A stretch of DNA of 64,000 bases, from positions 124,001 through 188,000 of the forward strand of contig JAHLWP010000003.1 in the NCBI GenBank assembly GCA_019057865.1. The letters run 5' to 3'. The position numbers and the translations under genes were made by a program. Numbering within the stretch: the stretch's first letter is position 1; each line of letters starts with the position of its first letter. Shown piece by piece: positions 28,484 through 36,247 of this stretch. Under the pieces are notes generated by a model. It did not search any database. It was not told the origin of the DNA and was given only the letters and a program-made list of their open reading frames with translations. Source of the DNA: Promethearchaeota archaeon. Its GTDB lineage: Archaea; Asgardarchaeota; Lokiarchaeia; Sigyniarchaeales; SOKP01.

Positions 28484-29134
28484 TTAAATAAGATATTTTT
28501 GCTGTAATTCAACATAATCATAATAATCTTGAAATTTTTCTTCTACAAATTCGAAAGTTATCTCGTAAAATTGTCGAAAGAGTTCTTCTGGAAAGATATT
28601 CTCCTCAAAAATTATTTTTGAAACTAATTGTTCAGTTAAGATTTGTGAATTGATTGGCTTATTATATAGTAAAAACTTCATCATAGATTTTTCAACAGTA
28701 GTTTTAACTATACTTTTCACAAACTTTAAACCTAAATCAGAATCAGGGTCAAGAAAATATGGATAATTCATATCATCCAAGATTTTTATCAAGTTTAATT
28801 TGTTTGAGATCTTATCTACACTGTATTCTAATGAGCTAGGCTGAAGTCCAAACTTCTCACAAAAATCTTGTTTTGATTCATGAAGAGGAAATGCTAAAGG
28901 GTGTCTTGAGATAATGTAATATGCAGAAATCAGGAATTTAAACAAGTTATGAGGGATTTTATCACATTTCCTCAAATATCGATAGATTAATGTAATCGTA
29001 TCTAGTAATAAATCAAAATTAATGTCGAGTTGCTCCAAAAATTCTTGGCTTTCTTTTAATAAATCAACCGTTATCCTTTCTTTTGTATTAAGTATTTCAT
29101 AATTAGGTGTATAAAGTTCTAACATTTCACACAC
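28484..29134 (-). CDS. Helical protein resembling a TFIIB cyclin repeat
   Basis: The 216-residue all-helical product has an LLLDTITLIYRYLRKCDKIP segment (about 41-60), then HNLFKFLISAYYIISRHP and DFCEKFGLQPSSLEYSVDKI. These recall the helix pairs of TFB/TFIIB cyclin repeats. No zinc ribbon is present at the N-terminus, and the second half is divergent. It could be a TFB-like accessory factor, but the resemblance is only by eye. It diverges from the ribbon-helix-helix gene at 29315. Confidence 0.45.
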   Translation of the reverse strand: MCEMLELYTPNYEILNTKERITVDLLKESQEFLEQLDINFDLLLDTITLIYRYLRKCDKIPHNLFKFLISAYYIISRHPLAFPLHESKQDFCEKFGLQPSSLEYSVDKISNKLNLIKILDDMNYPYFLDPDSDLGLKFVKSIVKTTVEKSMMKFLLYNKPINSQILTEQLVSKIIFEENIFPEELFRQFYEITFEFVEEKFQDYYDYVELQQKYLI

Positions 29135-29218
29135 AAATCCTTTACTTATTTATTTTTTATTGTAATATTGATATGATATTTCGATATTATACATATAGTA
29201 CTTTTTATATTTAAATGT

Positions 29219-29255
29219 TGCATCACAATTGATGCATTTTAGGATCAAAAATGCA
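29219..29255. promoter_or_regulatory. Tandem TGCAT half-sites upstream of the RHH regulator
   Basis: TGCATCA (29219-29225) and TGATGCA (29230-29236) are inverted 7-mers four bases apart. TGCATTTT (29233-29240) and AAAATGCA (29248-29255) form a second inverted pair. The half-sites overlap the TATA-rich promoter of the RHH gene at 29315, so this is a plausible autoregulatory operator array. Binding by the RHH protein is inference. Confidence 0.5.
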
Positions 29256-29314
29256 AACATTTATATATTTATAAATTCATTTTTATATCAGTGTTTTTGT
29301 CGGAGTAAATTAAA

Positions 29315-29782
29315 ATGCCACCTGAATCTAAATCTCAAGATGATTCTGAAGAAAGAAAAAAAAGAATTACTGTTAAACTAGATGGATTCGATCGTAAAGT
29401 CATTAATAAGATGGCAACAAATAGAAATATCTCTCTATCCCAGGCTATAAGAAATATAGTACACCAATGGATTGAAAGTAATCCCGATTTATTGAAAAAA
29501 AATTACGGAATTAGTGTTGAAGAAATTTCTGAGGAAATTGCTTTAGAAACAGCAAGTATAACATTAGATAAAACTTTGCAACCATATGAGAAAGATATAA
29601 TAAAAGAACTACCTAATTTTTTTGAAATGGTTGATGATGTTAGTTTAGAAGATTTAGCAGAATATTTTGATATTAGTATAAAAGCTATTAAAAATCTAAT
29701 CTTTACACATAGCGTAAAAATAAAAGAATTAGGATTGCGTTTAATGTATAGAGGAGACAGAATATATAAATACATAGAATAA
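29315..29782 (+). CDS. Ribbon-helix-helix (CopG-like) DNA-binding protein
   Basis: The 155-residue product has an RHH N-terminus: KKRITVKLDGFDRKVINKMA then NISLSQAIRNIVHQWIES. The beta strand and two-helix unit match the CopG/Arc family, which binds palindromic operators as a dimer. The C-terminal about 100 residues are helical. They likely sense a ligand or bind another protein. GGAG lies about 14 bases upstream of ATG. The next gene starts 22 bases after its stop, so the two are probably an operon. Confidence 0.85.
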   Translation: MPPESKSQDDSEERKKRITVKLDGFDRKVINKMATNRNISLSQAIRNIVHQWIESNPDLLKKNYGISVEEISEEIALETASITLDKTLQPYEKDIIKELPNFFEMVDDVSLEDLAEYFDISIKAIKNLIFTHSVKIKELGLRLMYRGDRIYKYIE

Positions 29783-29804
29783 AAATTAAATTAGTAGACT
29801 AAAA

Positions 29805-30065
29805 ATGAGTTCTGGAAAAATAGAAAAGTTTTACAATGATGTTTTAAAGAGCAGATTTAATAATTCAGTCGATCATTATTTTTCTCTTTCTAGTTGCGTA
29901 ATCCCTTTTTCATCTTTATCTAAAAATAAACAATCTTCTTGTATTTATTTTGGTAATGAAAAGATACCATTTAAAGAGAGACATCCAGAATTTAGGATGA
30001 TATTAAGAAATGAATTTTCTAATGTTATAAAGGAATTCAGTAGAAATCTTAATAATAATAAATAA
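29805..30065 (+). CDS. Small paralogous protein (VIPFS family), copy A
   Basis: The 86-residue product has a conserved core (about 32-83): VIPFSSL, then CIYFGNEKIPF, then PEFRMILRNEF. The same core occurs in the gene at 32931 in identical order and spacing. It has no signal or membrane helix. It follows the RHH regulator and may be its partner, perhaps as the second gene of a two-component module, but function is unknown. Basic and small-helix character would fit a nucleic-acid-binding or antitoxin-like role (speculative). Confidence 0.7.
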   Translation: MSSGKIEKFYNDVLKSRFNNSVDHYFSLSSCVIPFSSLSKNKQSSCIYFGNEKIPFKERHPEFRMILRNEFSNVIKEFSRNLNNNK

Positions 30066-30208
30066 AGATTTTTTCAACTTAACAGAATAAAGAGTAAAAT
30101 AGCTTATTCATAAAGAACGCAAGCTATCAAGATAAATTTCCATGGAACTTCATTTCCATCGTATACTAAAGATTTAACATCATCAAAAGGCTCTTTACCG
30201 GAAAAAGT

Positions 30209-30460
30209 TTAAAAACTTTCCAAGCCCTTTCCTATAGCTTTTTCATCTTCTAATATTTCTAAAAATCGTTCTTTAATCCCTGCCCAATAAATTTGTTTCA
30301 AATCTATTATCTTTTTTAGTTCAGGCAAATCAATTAAACCTTCCGTGACTAAATTCTCACTAACCAGATGGAAGTATTTACTAAATTTTCTAGAAACTTC
30401 TTCTGGATTACCTTCTATTCGATTGTACAAAAAAACCAATCCAATTGCATTCATTTTCAA
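30209..30460 (-). CDS. Small protein of unknown function
   Basis: The 83-residue product begins MKMNAIGLVFLYNRIEG and is mostly helical with an acidic C-terminus. No motif is recognised. It faces the RHH operon convergently. The intergenic region to 30065 holds only a short AT-rich tract. Coding support comes from length and composition only. Confidence 0.45.
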   Translation of the reverse strand: MKMNAIGLVFLYNRIEGNPEEVSRKFSKYFHLVSENLVTEGLIDLPELKKIIDLKQIYWAGIKERFLEILEDEKAIGKGLESF

Positions 30461-30605
30461 TTAAGTCTTTTAATGATATGTTTTGAAAAATTATTCTTCT
30501 TTTTAATAAATTGATATTATTAACCATAAAGCTTATTATTCTTTTTATTAAATATCAGAATTGATAAGTTTTTTATTCTTATATCATATAAGAAGGAATT
30601 TAAGC

Positions 30606-30803
30606 ATGCCAAAAGTATGTAAATGGTATTTTTGCTGTCCCATAAAATATTATGTGGAAAGTGGTAAACTTGAGAGAAAATGGATTGAAGAATATTGCTT
30701 GATAAGTAATATTGATTGTGTAAGATACGAAATGGAAGAAAATGGTATAGAACACCCTGATAATATGCTTCCTAACGGAGAAATCAGAGAAGGATTAAGA
30801 TAA
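30606..30803 (+). CDS. Small Cys-rich protein of a conserved archaeal/thermophile family
   Basis: Starting at ATG 30606, the 65-residue product is MPKVCKWYFCCPIKYY followed by WIEEYCLI, a C-V-R-Y motif (NIDCVRYEMEENG) and HPDNMLPNGEI. I recognise this C-x5-CC...C...CVRYxMEExGxxHPDxMLPxG pattern as a widespread small family in archaea and thermophilic bacteria, seen near uracil-DNA glycosylase genes. Its role is not established. An earlier ATG at 30561 would add a hydrophobic leader that family members lack. Four cysteines could bind zinc or Fe-S. Confidence 0.8.
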   Translation: MPKVCKWYFCCPIKYYVESGKLERKWIEEYCLISNIDCVRYEMEENGIEHPDNMLPNGEIREGLR

Positions 30804-30883
30804 AAAGTGAAAAATGCTCTAATAAATTTTATAATTCATATTGAATTAAAATTCAATAATTCTAAATAGTAAGAGAGAATAAA

Positions 30884-32077
30884 TTGGAGATTCGAAAACT
30901 TACGGAAAAAGACAGATTGTCTTATAGAAAGATCTGTCGTTACGCATTCTCAGCTTCAGAAAACAATTATGAGAAGTTAGATTGGCCACCTGATGATATG
31001 CCAATTAATCGATTTTATGGCGCTTTTGATAATGATGTACTAATAGCCGGAAGTGGAATAATTCCATTTGAAATAAAAGTACGCTCCAAAACATTTAAAA
31101 TGGGAGGAGTTGATGGAGTAGCAACAAAACCTGAATTCCGTAATCGTGGGGTAATACGAGAAATTTTTAAGCAAATTTATCAAGATTTGTACAAAAATAA
31201 AATTCCAATCTCAGTGCTATATCCTTTTAAAATTTCTTACTATGAAAAGTTGAGTTATGCTGTTGTTAATGAAGAAATTTTGTATCATTTTGAAATTTCA
31301 AGTATCATTGATAGAAAAACAAATTACTTCATGAAAGAAGTTGAGGAAATAAATGAAGATATTAAACACGTGTATGATCAAATAATAAACAAGTATGATT
31401 ATATCGCTAAACGATCAGAAATACAATGGAAAGACTTAAAAAAATCAAACTATAAGTTTATATGCTATGATAAAGATCGACCAGTTGGTTATATTTTTCT
31501 TCACTTTCCGAAAAAGGATACACCGTGGTGGGAACAACTGGACCATATTCAAAATACTATTTACATCCGAGAAACTTTTTGGCTTAATCAATCTGCTAAA
31601 CAAACAATTTTCAACTTTCTATGGAGTCACCGAGATCAACGAAAATATATTGCAGGAGCTTTTCCAGTAAATGAAAATATTATAGGGTTGCTAAATAATC
31701 CACGAATTTTAGCGCGTGAAATACATCCAAATTCTATGCTAAGAATAATTGATGTAAAAACCATATTAGAGTCCTTGAATTATTCGATTAGTGATTTTAG
31801 CATTTCAATTCGCGTCCATGATAAAGATTGCCCATGGAATAATAGCAATTTTCTCTTAACATCAGATAATAAAATAATAAACGTTAAGTTTGAAGAAAAT
31901 AAAGAAGAACCTATTGATTTAGAAATAGATATAAGTCATTTTGCTCAGTTGCTCGTAGGATTTAGAACAATTGATGATTTATTGGAATATGATTTTGTTA
32001 CAATTAATGAAAAGAAATTAGAATTGATAAAAAAACTTTTCCCCCTTGCAAGTAGTAATTTCTCTGATTTTTTTTAA
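30884..32077 (+). CDS. GNAT-family acetyltransferase, Eis-like
   Basis: The 397-residue product has an N-terminal GNAT domain with the AcCoA motif region DGVATKPEFRNRGVIREIF (the R/Q-x-x-G-x-G/A loop is NRGV). A second domain of about 120 residues and a C-terminal third domain rich in beta strands follow, as in Eis-type N-acetyltransferases. Substrates of archaeal members are unknown. TTG at 30884 is the start; GAGAGAA precedes it. It lies between the Cys-rich small protein and the small-gene cluster at 32226. Confidence 0.85.
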   Translation: MEIRKLTEKDRLSYRKICRYAFSASENNYEKLDWPPDDMPINRFYGAFDNDVLIAGSGIIPFEIKVRSKTFKMGGVDGVATKPEFRNRGVIREIFKQIYQDLYKNKIPISVLYPFKISYYEKLSYAVVNEEILYHFEISSIIDRKTNYFMKEVEEINEDIKHVYDQIINKYDYIAKRSEIQWKDLKKSNYKFICYDKDRPVGYIFLHFPKKDTPWWEQLDHIQNTIYIRETFWLNQSAKQTIFNFLWSHRDQRKYIAGAFPVNENIIGLLNNPRILAREIHPNSMLRIIDVKTILESLNYSISDFSISIRVHDKDCPWNNSNFLLTSDNKIINVKFEENKEEPIDLEIDISHFAQLLVGFRTIDDLLEYDFVTINEKKLELIKKLFPLASSNFSDFF

Positions 32078-32225
32078 TTAATAGATTATTATTAGATGAT
32101 ATCTCTATTTTTTAGATTAATTACAAAATTATTAATTTAAAAACTTTTAAAGAACAAAAAATATCTCACTTTTTATATTTTCGTAAAGAATTACCTTTAA
32201 ACTAATATTCTGACTTGGATAAAAA

Positions 32226-32546
32226 GTGAATTCGCAATTATTAGAAAAGAAAGTTGAGGATCTTCTAGAAAAAATTCTAAAACCAGAGGAATCACAAAAT
32301 AAAAGGAGAATTCAAAGAATAAAATTTCGACTATTATCTAAACTTGTAGCTGATTTATTCAACAACAAGGATTCAAAAGAATGTTTTCATAATATCTCAA
32401 ATCTAATAATTTTGATGCTTAATTTGTATAAAGATACTTTTCCTGTTGATAATTTTCCAAATAAAGAAAAAGATAGAGCAGTAAAGTCGACGACTAAACA
32501 TAAACATATATTGAAGCAAGAATTCCTAATGAAAGAGAAACTTTAG
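32226..32546 (+). CDS. Small helical protein of unknown function
   Basis: The 106-residue product is a basic, mostly helical protein starting at GTG 32226. It begins MNSQLLEKKVEDLLEKILK and has a positively charged middle. Its stop codon overlaps the Shine-Dalgarno AGGAGGT of the next gene, which shows the two are translated as a unit. No motif is recognised. Confidence 0.6.
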   Translation: MNSQLLEKKVEDLLEKILKPEESQNKRRIQRIKFRLLSKLVADLFNNKDSKECFHNISNLIILMLNLYKDTFPVDNFPNKEKDRAVKSTTKHKHILKQEFLMKEKL

Positions 32547-32551
32547 GAGGT
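32545..32551 (+). promoter_or_regulatory. Strong Shine-Dalgarno (AGGAGGT) overlapping the upstream stop codon
   Basis: AGGAGGT begins one base inside the TAG stop of the 32226 gene and lies five bases before the ATG at 32557. It is the clearest Shine-Dalgarno in the window, where many genes appear leaderless, and indicates translational coupling of the two small genes. Confidence 0.85.
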
Positions 32552-32556
32552 AAAAG

Positions 32557-32841
32557 ATGGGTTTAAATGTTGGAAAGATAAAACAATCATATCTAATCCA
32601 TCAAAAACCAGATTTTAAAAGGTCATCTGTAATCGAGAATGAAAATGATAAGATTAATTGTATTATTACAAGAGATTCGATAATTATTACTAATGAGAAT
32701 TTAGCAATAATAAAAATTCTACATTCTCTTTTATTAACTAATTCAAATCTAACTAATAAACAAAAGCTGGACTATTGTAAAAGTGAAAGATTCTTCATGA
32801 AATTATATTTGAGGGAGATAATAAAAAATCTTAAGAGATAA
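32557..32841 (+). CDS. Small protein of unknown function
   Basis: The 94-residue product begins MGLNVGKIKQSYLIHQKP and has a beta-like stretch (INCIITRDSIIITNENLAII) and a basic helical C-terminus. No family is recognised. The strong Shine-Dalgarno and tight spacing to 32226 support real expression. The copy B VIPFS gene follows after 90 bases on the same strand. Confidence 0.6.
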   Translation: MGLNVGKIKQSYLIHQKPDFKRSSVIENENDKINCIITRDSIIITNENLAIIKILHSLLLTNSNLTNKQKLDYCKSERFFMKLYLREIIKNLKR

Positions 32842-32930
32842 TTAATATTCGATTTTAGTTTTATTACTAAATTTGTCGAGAGTTTTCTTTTAAATACGAC
32901 TGATATTATAATATGGTTAAATAAATTAAT

Positions 32931-33191
32931 GTGAGATTGAAATTGAGTTTAGAATTAATAAGTAAAGGAATCAATAATATAGAGAAAAGAAAACAAGTTA
33001 ATACTCCTGAAGAGTTTATTGACATATCAACTTTAGTAATTCCTTTTTCTACCATTTTTGAAAAATTAACTCCTTCAGATATTTATACCGGAAATGAGAT
33101 TATTCCTTTTGAAAAAAAAGACCCAGAATTCAAACTTATATTAATTTATGAGTTTGAAAATGCGTTAGAAGAATTTAAACATTCTGTTTAA
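32931..33191 (+). CDS. Small paralogous protein (VIPFS family), copy B
   Basis: The 86-residue product starts at GTG 32931 and shares its core with copy A: VIPFSTI, DIYTGNEIIPF, PEFKLILIYEF. The N-terminal 30 residues differ between copies. It ends the 32226-33191 run of small genes. Being present twice within about 3 kb, each time at the end of a small-gene run, suggests one mobile or duplicated functional module. Function unknown. Confidence 0.7.
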   Translation: MRLKLSLELISKGINNIEKRKQVNTPEEFIDISTLVIPFSTIFEKLTPSDIYTGNEIIPFEKKDPEFKLILIYEFENALEEFKHSV

Positions 33192-33309
33192 GTTCTAAAT
33201 CATCACCAATTAATGCATATCTGCAAAAAACTTGATTCTGAGGCATGAACTTCTTGAATTGTTACTAAAAGAAAAAATTTAAATTAATATTTATTATTCA
33301 ACTTTTTTC

Positions 33310-33399
33310 TTATTGTTGCTCTTTATACAATTTTTTAATATATGCCCGTAATCTCTCAAAACTTTCTTCTTCTCCTTGGTTAGCAGAACAACAAAAAAT
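33310..33399 (-). pseudogene. C-terminal remnant resembling a small GTPase
   Basis: The minus-strand frame reads FCCSANQGEEESFERLRAYI then KKLYKEQQ and a stop at 33310, with an in-frame stop immediately upstream (33400-33402). The SAN(x)GE(x)nFE pattern matches the G5 loop and last helix of Ras-superfamily GTPases. No other G-box is found nearby. The rest of 33192-33834 is AT-rich with only weak small frames and one hairpin. It looks like a decayed gene end. Confidence 0.4.
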
Positions 33400-33455
33400 T
33401 TAATAAAAGACTAAAGATACTTAACTTTTTAAATATAAATTTCCTATATCTAAAC

Positions 33456-33656
33456 ATGTTAAAGGCAACTAATTTTAAAAATGCAATTTTATTCTCTTTA
33501 TTACTAACTATTTCCATATATCTTGGAACCTTTATCCCCGTGTTAAGTTTCTTTTTCTTACAACGATTTTCCAAAACCAATCCCGACAATAGTGATTTGG
33601 TCTCAAAAAGTCTTAGCGCAATGAATGATTTTGCTATTCCCTCTTTCGAATTCTAA
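33456..33656 (+). CDS. Possible small membrane peptide
   Basis: A 66-codon frame has one hydrophobic segment (ILFSLLLTISIYLGTFIP, about 11-28). A TATA-like tract lies about 20 bases upstream. There is no motif, so it may be noncoding. Confidence 0.2.
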   Translation: MLKATNFKNAILFSLLLTISIYLGTFIPVLSFFFLQRFSKTNPDNSDLVSKSLSAMNDFAIPSFEF

Positions 33657-33726
33657 TAATTATTATTTTTTTTCTATATTATTTTTAAATGTTATAAATT
33701 AAAGGTGAAAGTAAAATTTTCTCATT

Positions 33727-33748
33727 AACTTCCCTACAGGAAGTTTTT
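33727..33748. terminator. Hairpin with T-tail
   Basis: AACTTCC (33727-33733) and GGAAGTT (33739-33745) form a 7-bp stem with a 5-base loop followed by T's. It lies in a gene-poor stretch upstream of the DUF998-like gene and could end transcription from 32931 or from the 33456 frame. Confidence 0.4.
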
Positions 33749-33843
33749 CAAAAACATTTAATTGAAATAATTATAAATATGACCTAAATTCTATATAGTT
33801 TTAATAAAAACTATATGTTAAAAATAAAAATAAGTTGTTAACG

Positions 33844-34479
33844 ATGGAAAAACTAAATAAAATCTATGAAAAAATTCATGCAAGTTATTTTACTATCATA
33901 GGAGTCATAATATTCATGATTGGGCTTATACCCGCGATTTTAGTACACCCTGATTTTAGCTTTTTGTCTACATTTATCAGTAATTTAGGAGAACCCTCAT
34001 CAAATGACTTATGGATATATTTTAATGTTCTATGGTTTATCACAGGAATATTCATGATCCTCTTTATATTTGGTTTTACTCAATACTTGCAACAAAAAGG
34101 AGCTTATATATTGGGAACTTGGATAATGCTTATTTTTAGTGTACTTTCAGCAGGAGGAATTCTAGGTTTAGCAATATTTAATGCAGAAGATGCGTACAAA
34201 ATGCACTACATTTCAGAATTGATTTTCTTCTTTACAGGAATACTATACCTTTTTGGTTATGCAGCTCTAGAAAATAAGATATCAGATTTCCCTAAATGGC
34301 AAGCTATATTTAATATAATAGTTGCGTTTTTCTTTATAATATATTTGATTTTATTAATAGTTAATAGGATAAATGAAGATGTTGCAGTGGAAGCTCGAAC
34401 TCTTGCTGAGTGGTTATTTCTCTTCGCAAACCTAACTTGGTTTTTTGAAAATGGAGTTTTTGTACTAAAAATAAAATAA
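33844..34479 (+). CDS. Six-helix membrane protein, DUF998-like
   Basis: The product has about six hydrophobic segments, with an ISNLGEPSSNDLW loop between helices one and two as in DUF998 proteins. ATG at 33844 is preferred. A TTG three codons earlier (33835) is also possible. No catalytic residue stands out. Function of the family is not established. Confidence 0.7.
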   Translation: MEKLNKIYEKIHASYFTIIGVIIFMIGLIPAILVHPDFSFLSTFISNLGEPSSNDLWIYFNVLWFITGIFMILFIFGFTQYLQQKGAYILGTWIMLIFSVLSAGGILGLAIFNAEDAYKMHYISELIFFFTGILYLFGYAALENKISDFPKWQAIFNIIVAFFFIIYLILLIVNRINEDVAVEARTLAEWLFLFANLTWFFENGVFVLKIK

Positions 34480-34498
34480 TTTTTATCTAATCTTTTTT

Positions 34499-34942
34499 TT
34501 ATAATTCCTTATTTAATTGAATAAGATTTGGATTTAAAAATACATTTTGGCACATAGGACATGCATTATATTTTATCAACCAAGATGATACGCAATAATC
34601 ATGATATTTACTACCACAATAGGAGCAAGTTATAGTTTTAGCTTCATTATAATTTATATATTTGTGGCAAATTATACATTGAATTCTTTGATTTGATACC
34701 TTAATCTTTTCAATTCTTAATTGTTTTCCACAATAACAACAAAAATTCGCTTTATTCTTATTATGATCAGGTAGCTTATTACCACAATAGGTACAATAAT
34801 TATAACTATATTTAGACAAGATACTTTTCACTATTATCTGTTTTTTTAGATCACTCTTTAACTTAATATCAAATATCAATAAAAGTAATAAAATGATCTT
34901 TAGTCCAATTTTTAGAAGAAAAAAAGATTTTATTAGAAGCAA
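34499..34942 (-). CDS. Membrane-anchored zinc-ribbon plus RING-like (C4HC3) protein
   Basis: The 147-residue product has an N-terminal membrane helix (about 1-25) and a zinc ribbon with C50, C53, C68 and C71. A RING-type domain follows: C89-x2-C92-x13-C106-x2-C109-x4-H114-x2-C117-x10-C128-x2-C131. The C4HC3 spacing with YHxxC matches PHD/RING-like modules and the two zinc modules of the vWA protein at 52865. RING domains often recruit ubiquitin-conjugating enzymes. Ligase activity is inferred only. It follows the hydrolase gene at 34959 after 16 bases on the same strand, so the two may be co-transcribed. Confidence 0.78.
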   Translation of the reverse strand: MLLIKSFFLLKIGLKIILLLLLIFDIKLKSDLKKQIIVKSILSKYSYNYCTYCGNKLPDHNKNKANFCCYCGKQLRIEKIKVSNQRIQCIICHKYINYNEAKTITCSYCGSKYHDYCVSSWLIKYNACPMCQNVFLNPNLIQLNKEL

Positions 34943-34958
34943 AGATAAAAAGAGTTGG

Positions 34959-35747
34959 TTATTTGTATTTAGAGATAAATTCCTTCAAGGGAGTAATATA
35001 TTCATTTTTAAAAGAGAAGATATTATTATGACCAGCTCCCTCTATTAATATTAAATTTTTTTCAACGATCTCAGGGAGAATTTTATATATAAGTATTCCT
35101 TCTTCAGTTGGAATAATCCAATCTGCTGTTCCATGAATAACTAGAACAGGCTTTTTAAATTTCTTTATTCTTGTATCATTGGAGTACTCATTTAAGGATT
35201 CTGGAGTGATTTCAGGACTATTAACTCTAAATAACCGTGTCATCATATTATAAGCACTAGCAAATCCGCTTTCAAAAATAATTCCACGTAAACCATCGGG
35301 ATTATGGGCCCCAATTTCAGAAGCACAAACACTTCCAATTGAACGACCTAGGATAAATAGAGAATCGTTTAAATTATTATTATGCATCCACTTATAAAAT
35401 TCATTATAAATTGGCATTGCATCTGTTATTAGACTACTATAAATTGGTTCACCGGAGCTAAATCCATAGCCGCGAAAATCAACAACCGCTAAGTTAACAT
35501 CACATTCAAAAAAAAAGTCTAAAAAGTATCGATATTCTAATGCAATCTCTCCATTTCCATGGAAGAGTAGAATTGTTGGCAATTCTTTATTGTTTAAGTA
35601 GAAAAATCCACCAATTATTATGTATTTACTAATTTGAAATTGTAAAACTTCAATATTGGCTTCTAACTTTTGTGGAATTGGTGTTTTTCGAGGATAAAAT
35701 ACAACATTGGAAATAGCAGGATTATCAATGAATGATTTTTTTACCAT
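34959..35747 (-). CDS. Alpha/beta hydrolase
   Basis: The 262-residue product has the nucleophile elbow GRSIGS (about 134-139), an oxyanion-type HGNGE (about 63-67), acid residue in HGTADWIIP and final His in EGAGHNN. The fold resembles BEM46/ABHD-type serine hydrolases. No signal peptide is seen; residues 38-56 are only moderately hydrophobic. The RING-like membrane protein gene follows directly. Substrate unknown. Confidence 0.88.
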   Translation of the reverse strand: MVKKSFIDNPAISNVVFYPRKTPIPQKLEANIEVLQFQISKYIIIGGFFYLNNKELPTILLFHGNGEIALEYRYFLDFFFECDVNLAVVDFRGYGFSSGEPIYSSLITDAMPIYNEFYKWMHNNNLNDSLFILGRSIGSVCASEIGAHNPDGLRGIIFESGFASAYNMMTRLFRVNSPEITPESLNEYSNDTRIKKFKKPVLVIHGTADWIIPTEEGILIYKILPEIVEKNLILIEGAGHNNIFSFKNEYITPLKEFISKYK

Positions 35748-35910
35748 ATTAGAATATCTTCTCTTATTGCATTTTTATAAAATTGCTCAAATGCTTATAT
35801 TTTTTTTTAAAATTTTTGTACAAAATGCATAACTTTTAAATAAAATTGAGATAAGTATTTACCTGCATTTGTATCCAATTATAAAAAAATAAAAGAGGTT
35901 TTGATTAATT

Positions 35911-36216
35911 ATGGGAATTATAATGGTAACTGTATGGTATCCAATGCATAAAAATGCTGATATAGCAAAAATATATCTAAAACGGCCCAGAGAGATACCT
36001 TTTGTAACAAAATGGCGAGCTTTCAATACACCAGCAGGAACAGATGGGTTTAAGCAATACCATATAATTTACACTGAAAGAGGGAAACTTGAAGAGGCAG
36101 GATTGGAGATATATAAATATTTTATGCCATTTACCAGTATTGAAGGTTTTAATTTGCTATTTGAACCACTAACAGGAGTATCAGATAGCTTTAAATTAAT
36201 GGGAATGACTTGGTAG
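35911..36216 (+). CDS. Small conserved protein, unknown (ferredoxin-fold-like)
   Basis: The 101-residue product reads MVTVWYPMHKNADIAKIYL from Met5, with later WRAFNTPAGTDGFKQYHIIY. The beta-alpha-beta layout suggests a ferredoxin-like fold of the kind found in small dimeric alpha+beta barrel proteins. I recall similar proteins being common in Asgard genomes. No catalytic motif is clear. AGAGG precedes the ATG at 35911 by about 13 bases. Confidence 0.55.
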   Translation: MGIIMVTVWYPMHKNADIAKIYLKRPREIPFVTKWRAFNTPAGTDGFKQYHIIYTERGKLEEAGLEIYKYFMPFTSIEGFNLLFEPLTGVSDSFKLMGMTW

Positions 36217-36247
36217 TAAAATTAATCAATATTTTAAATCTTTTTTT

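Noticed and set aside
33380-33589. Minus-strand frame with a Lys-rich and hydrophobic end
   Set aside because: No motif, low complexity, and it overlaps the gene-poor stretch and the possible small frame on the other strand.
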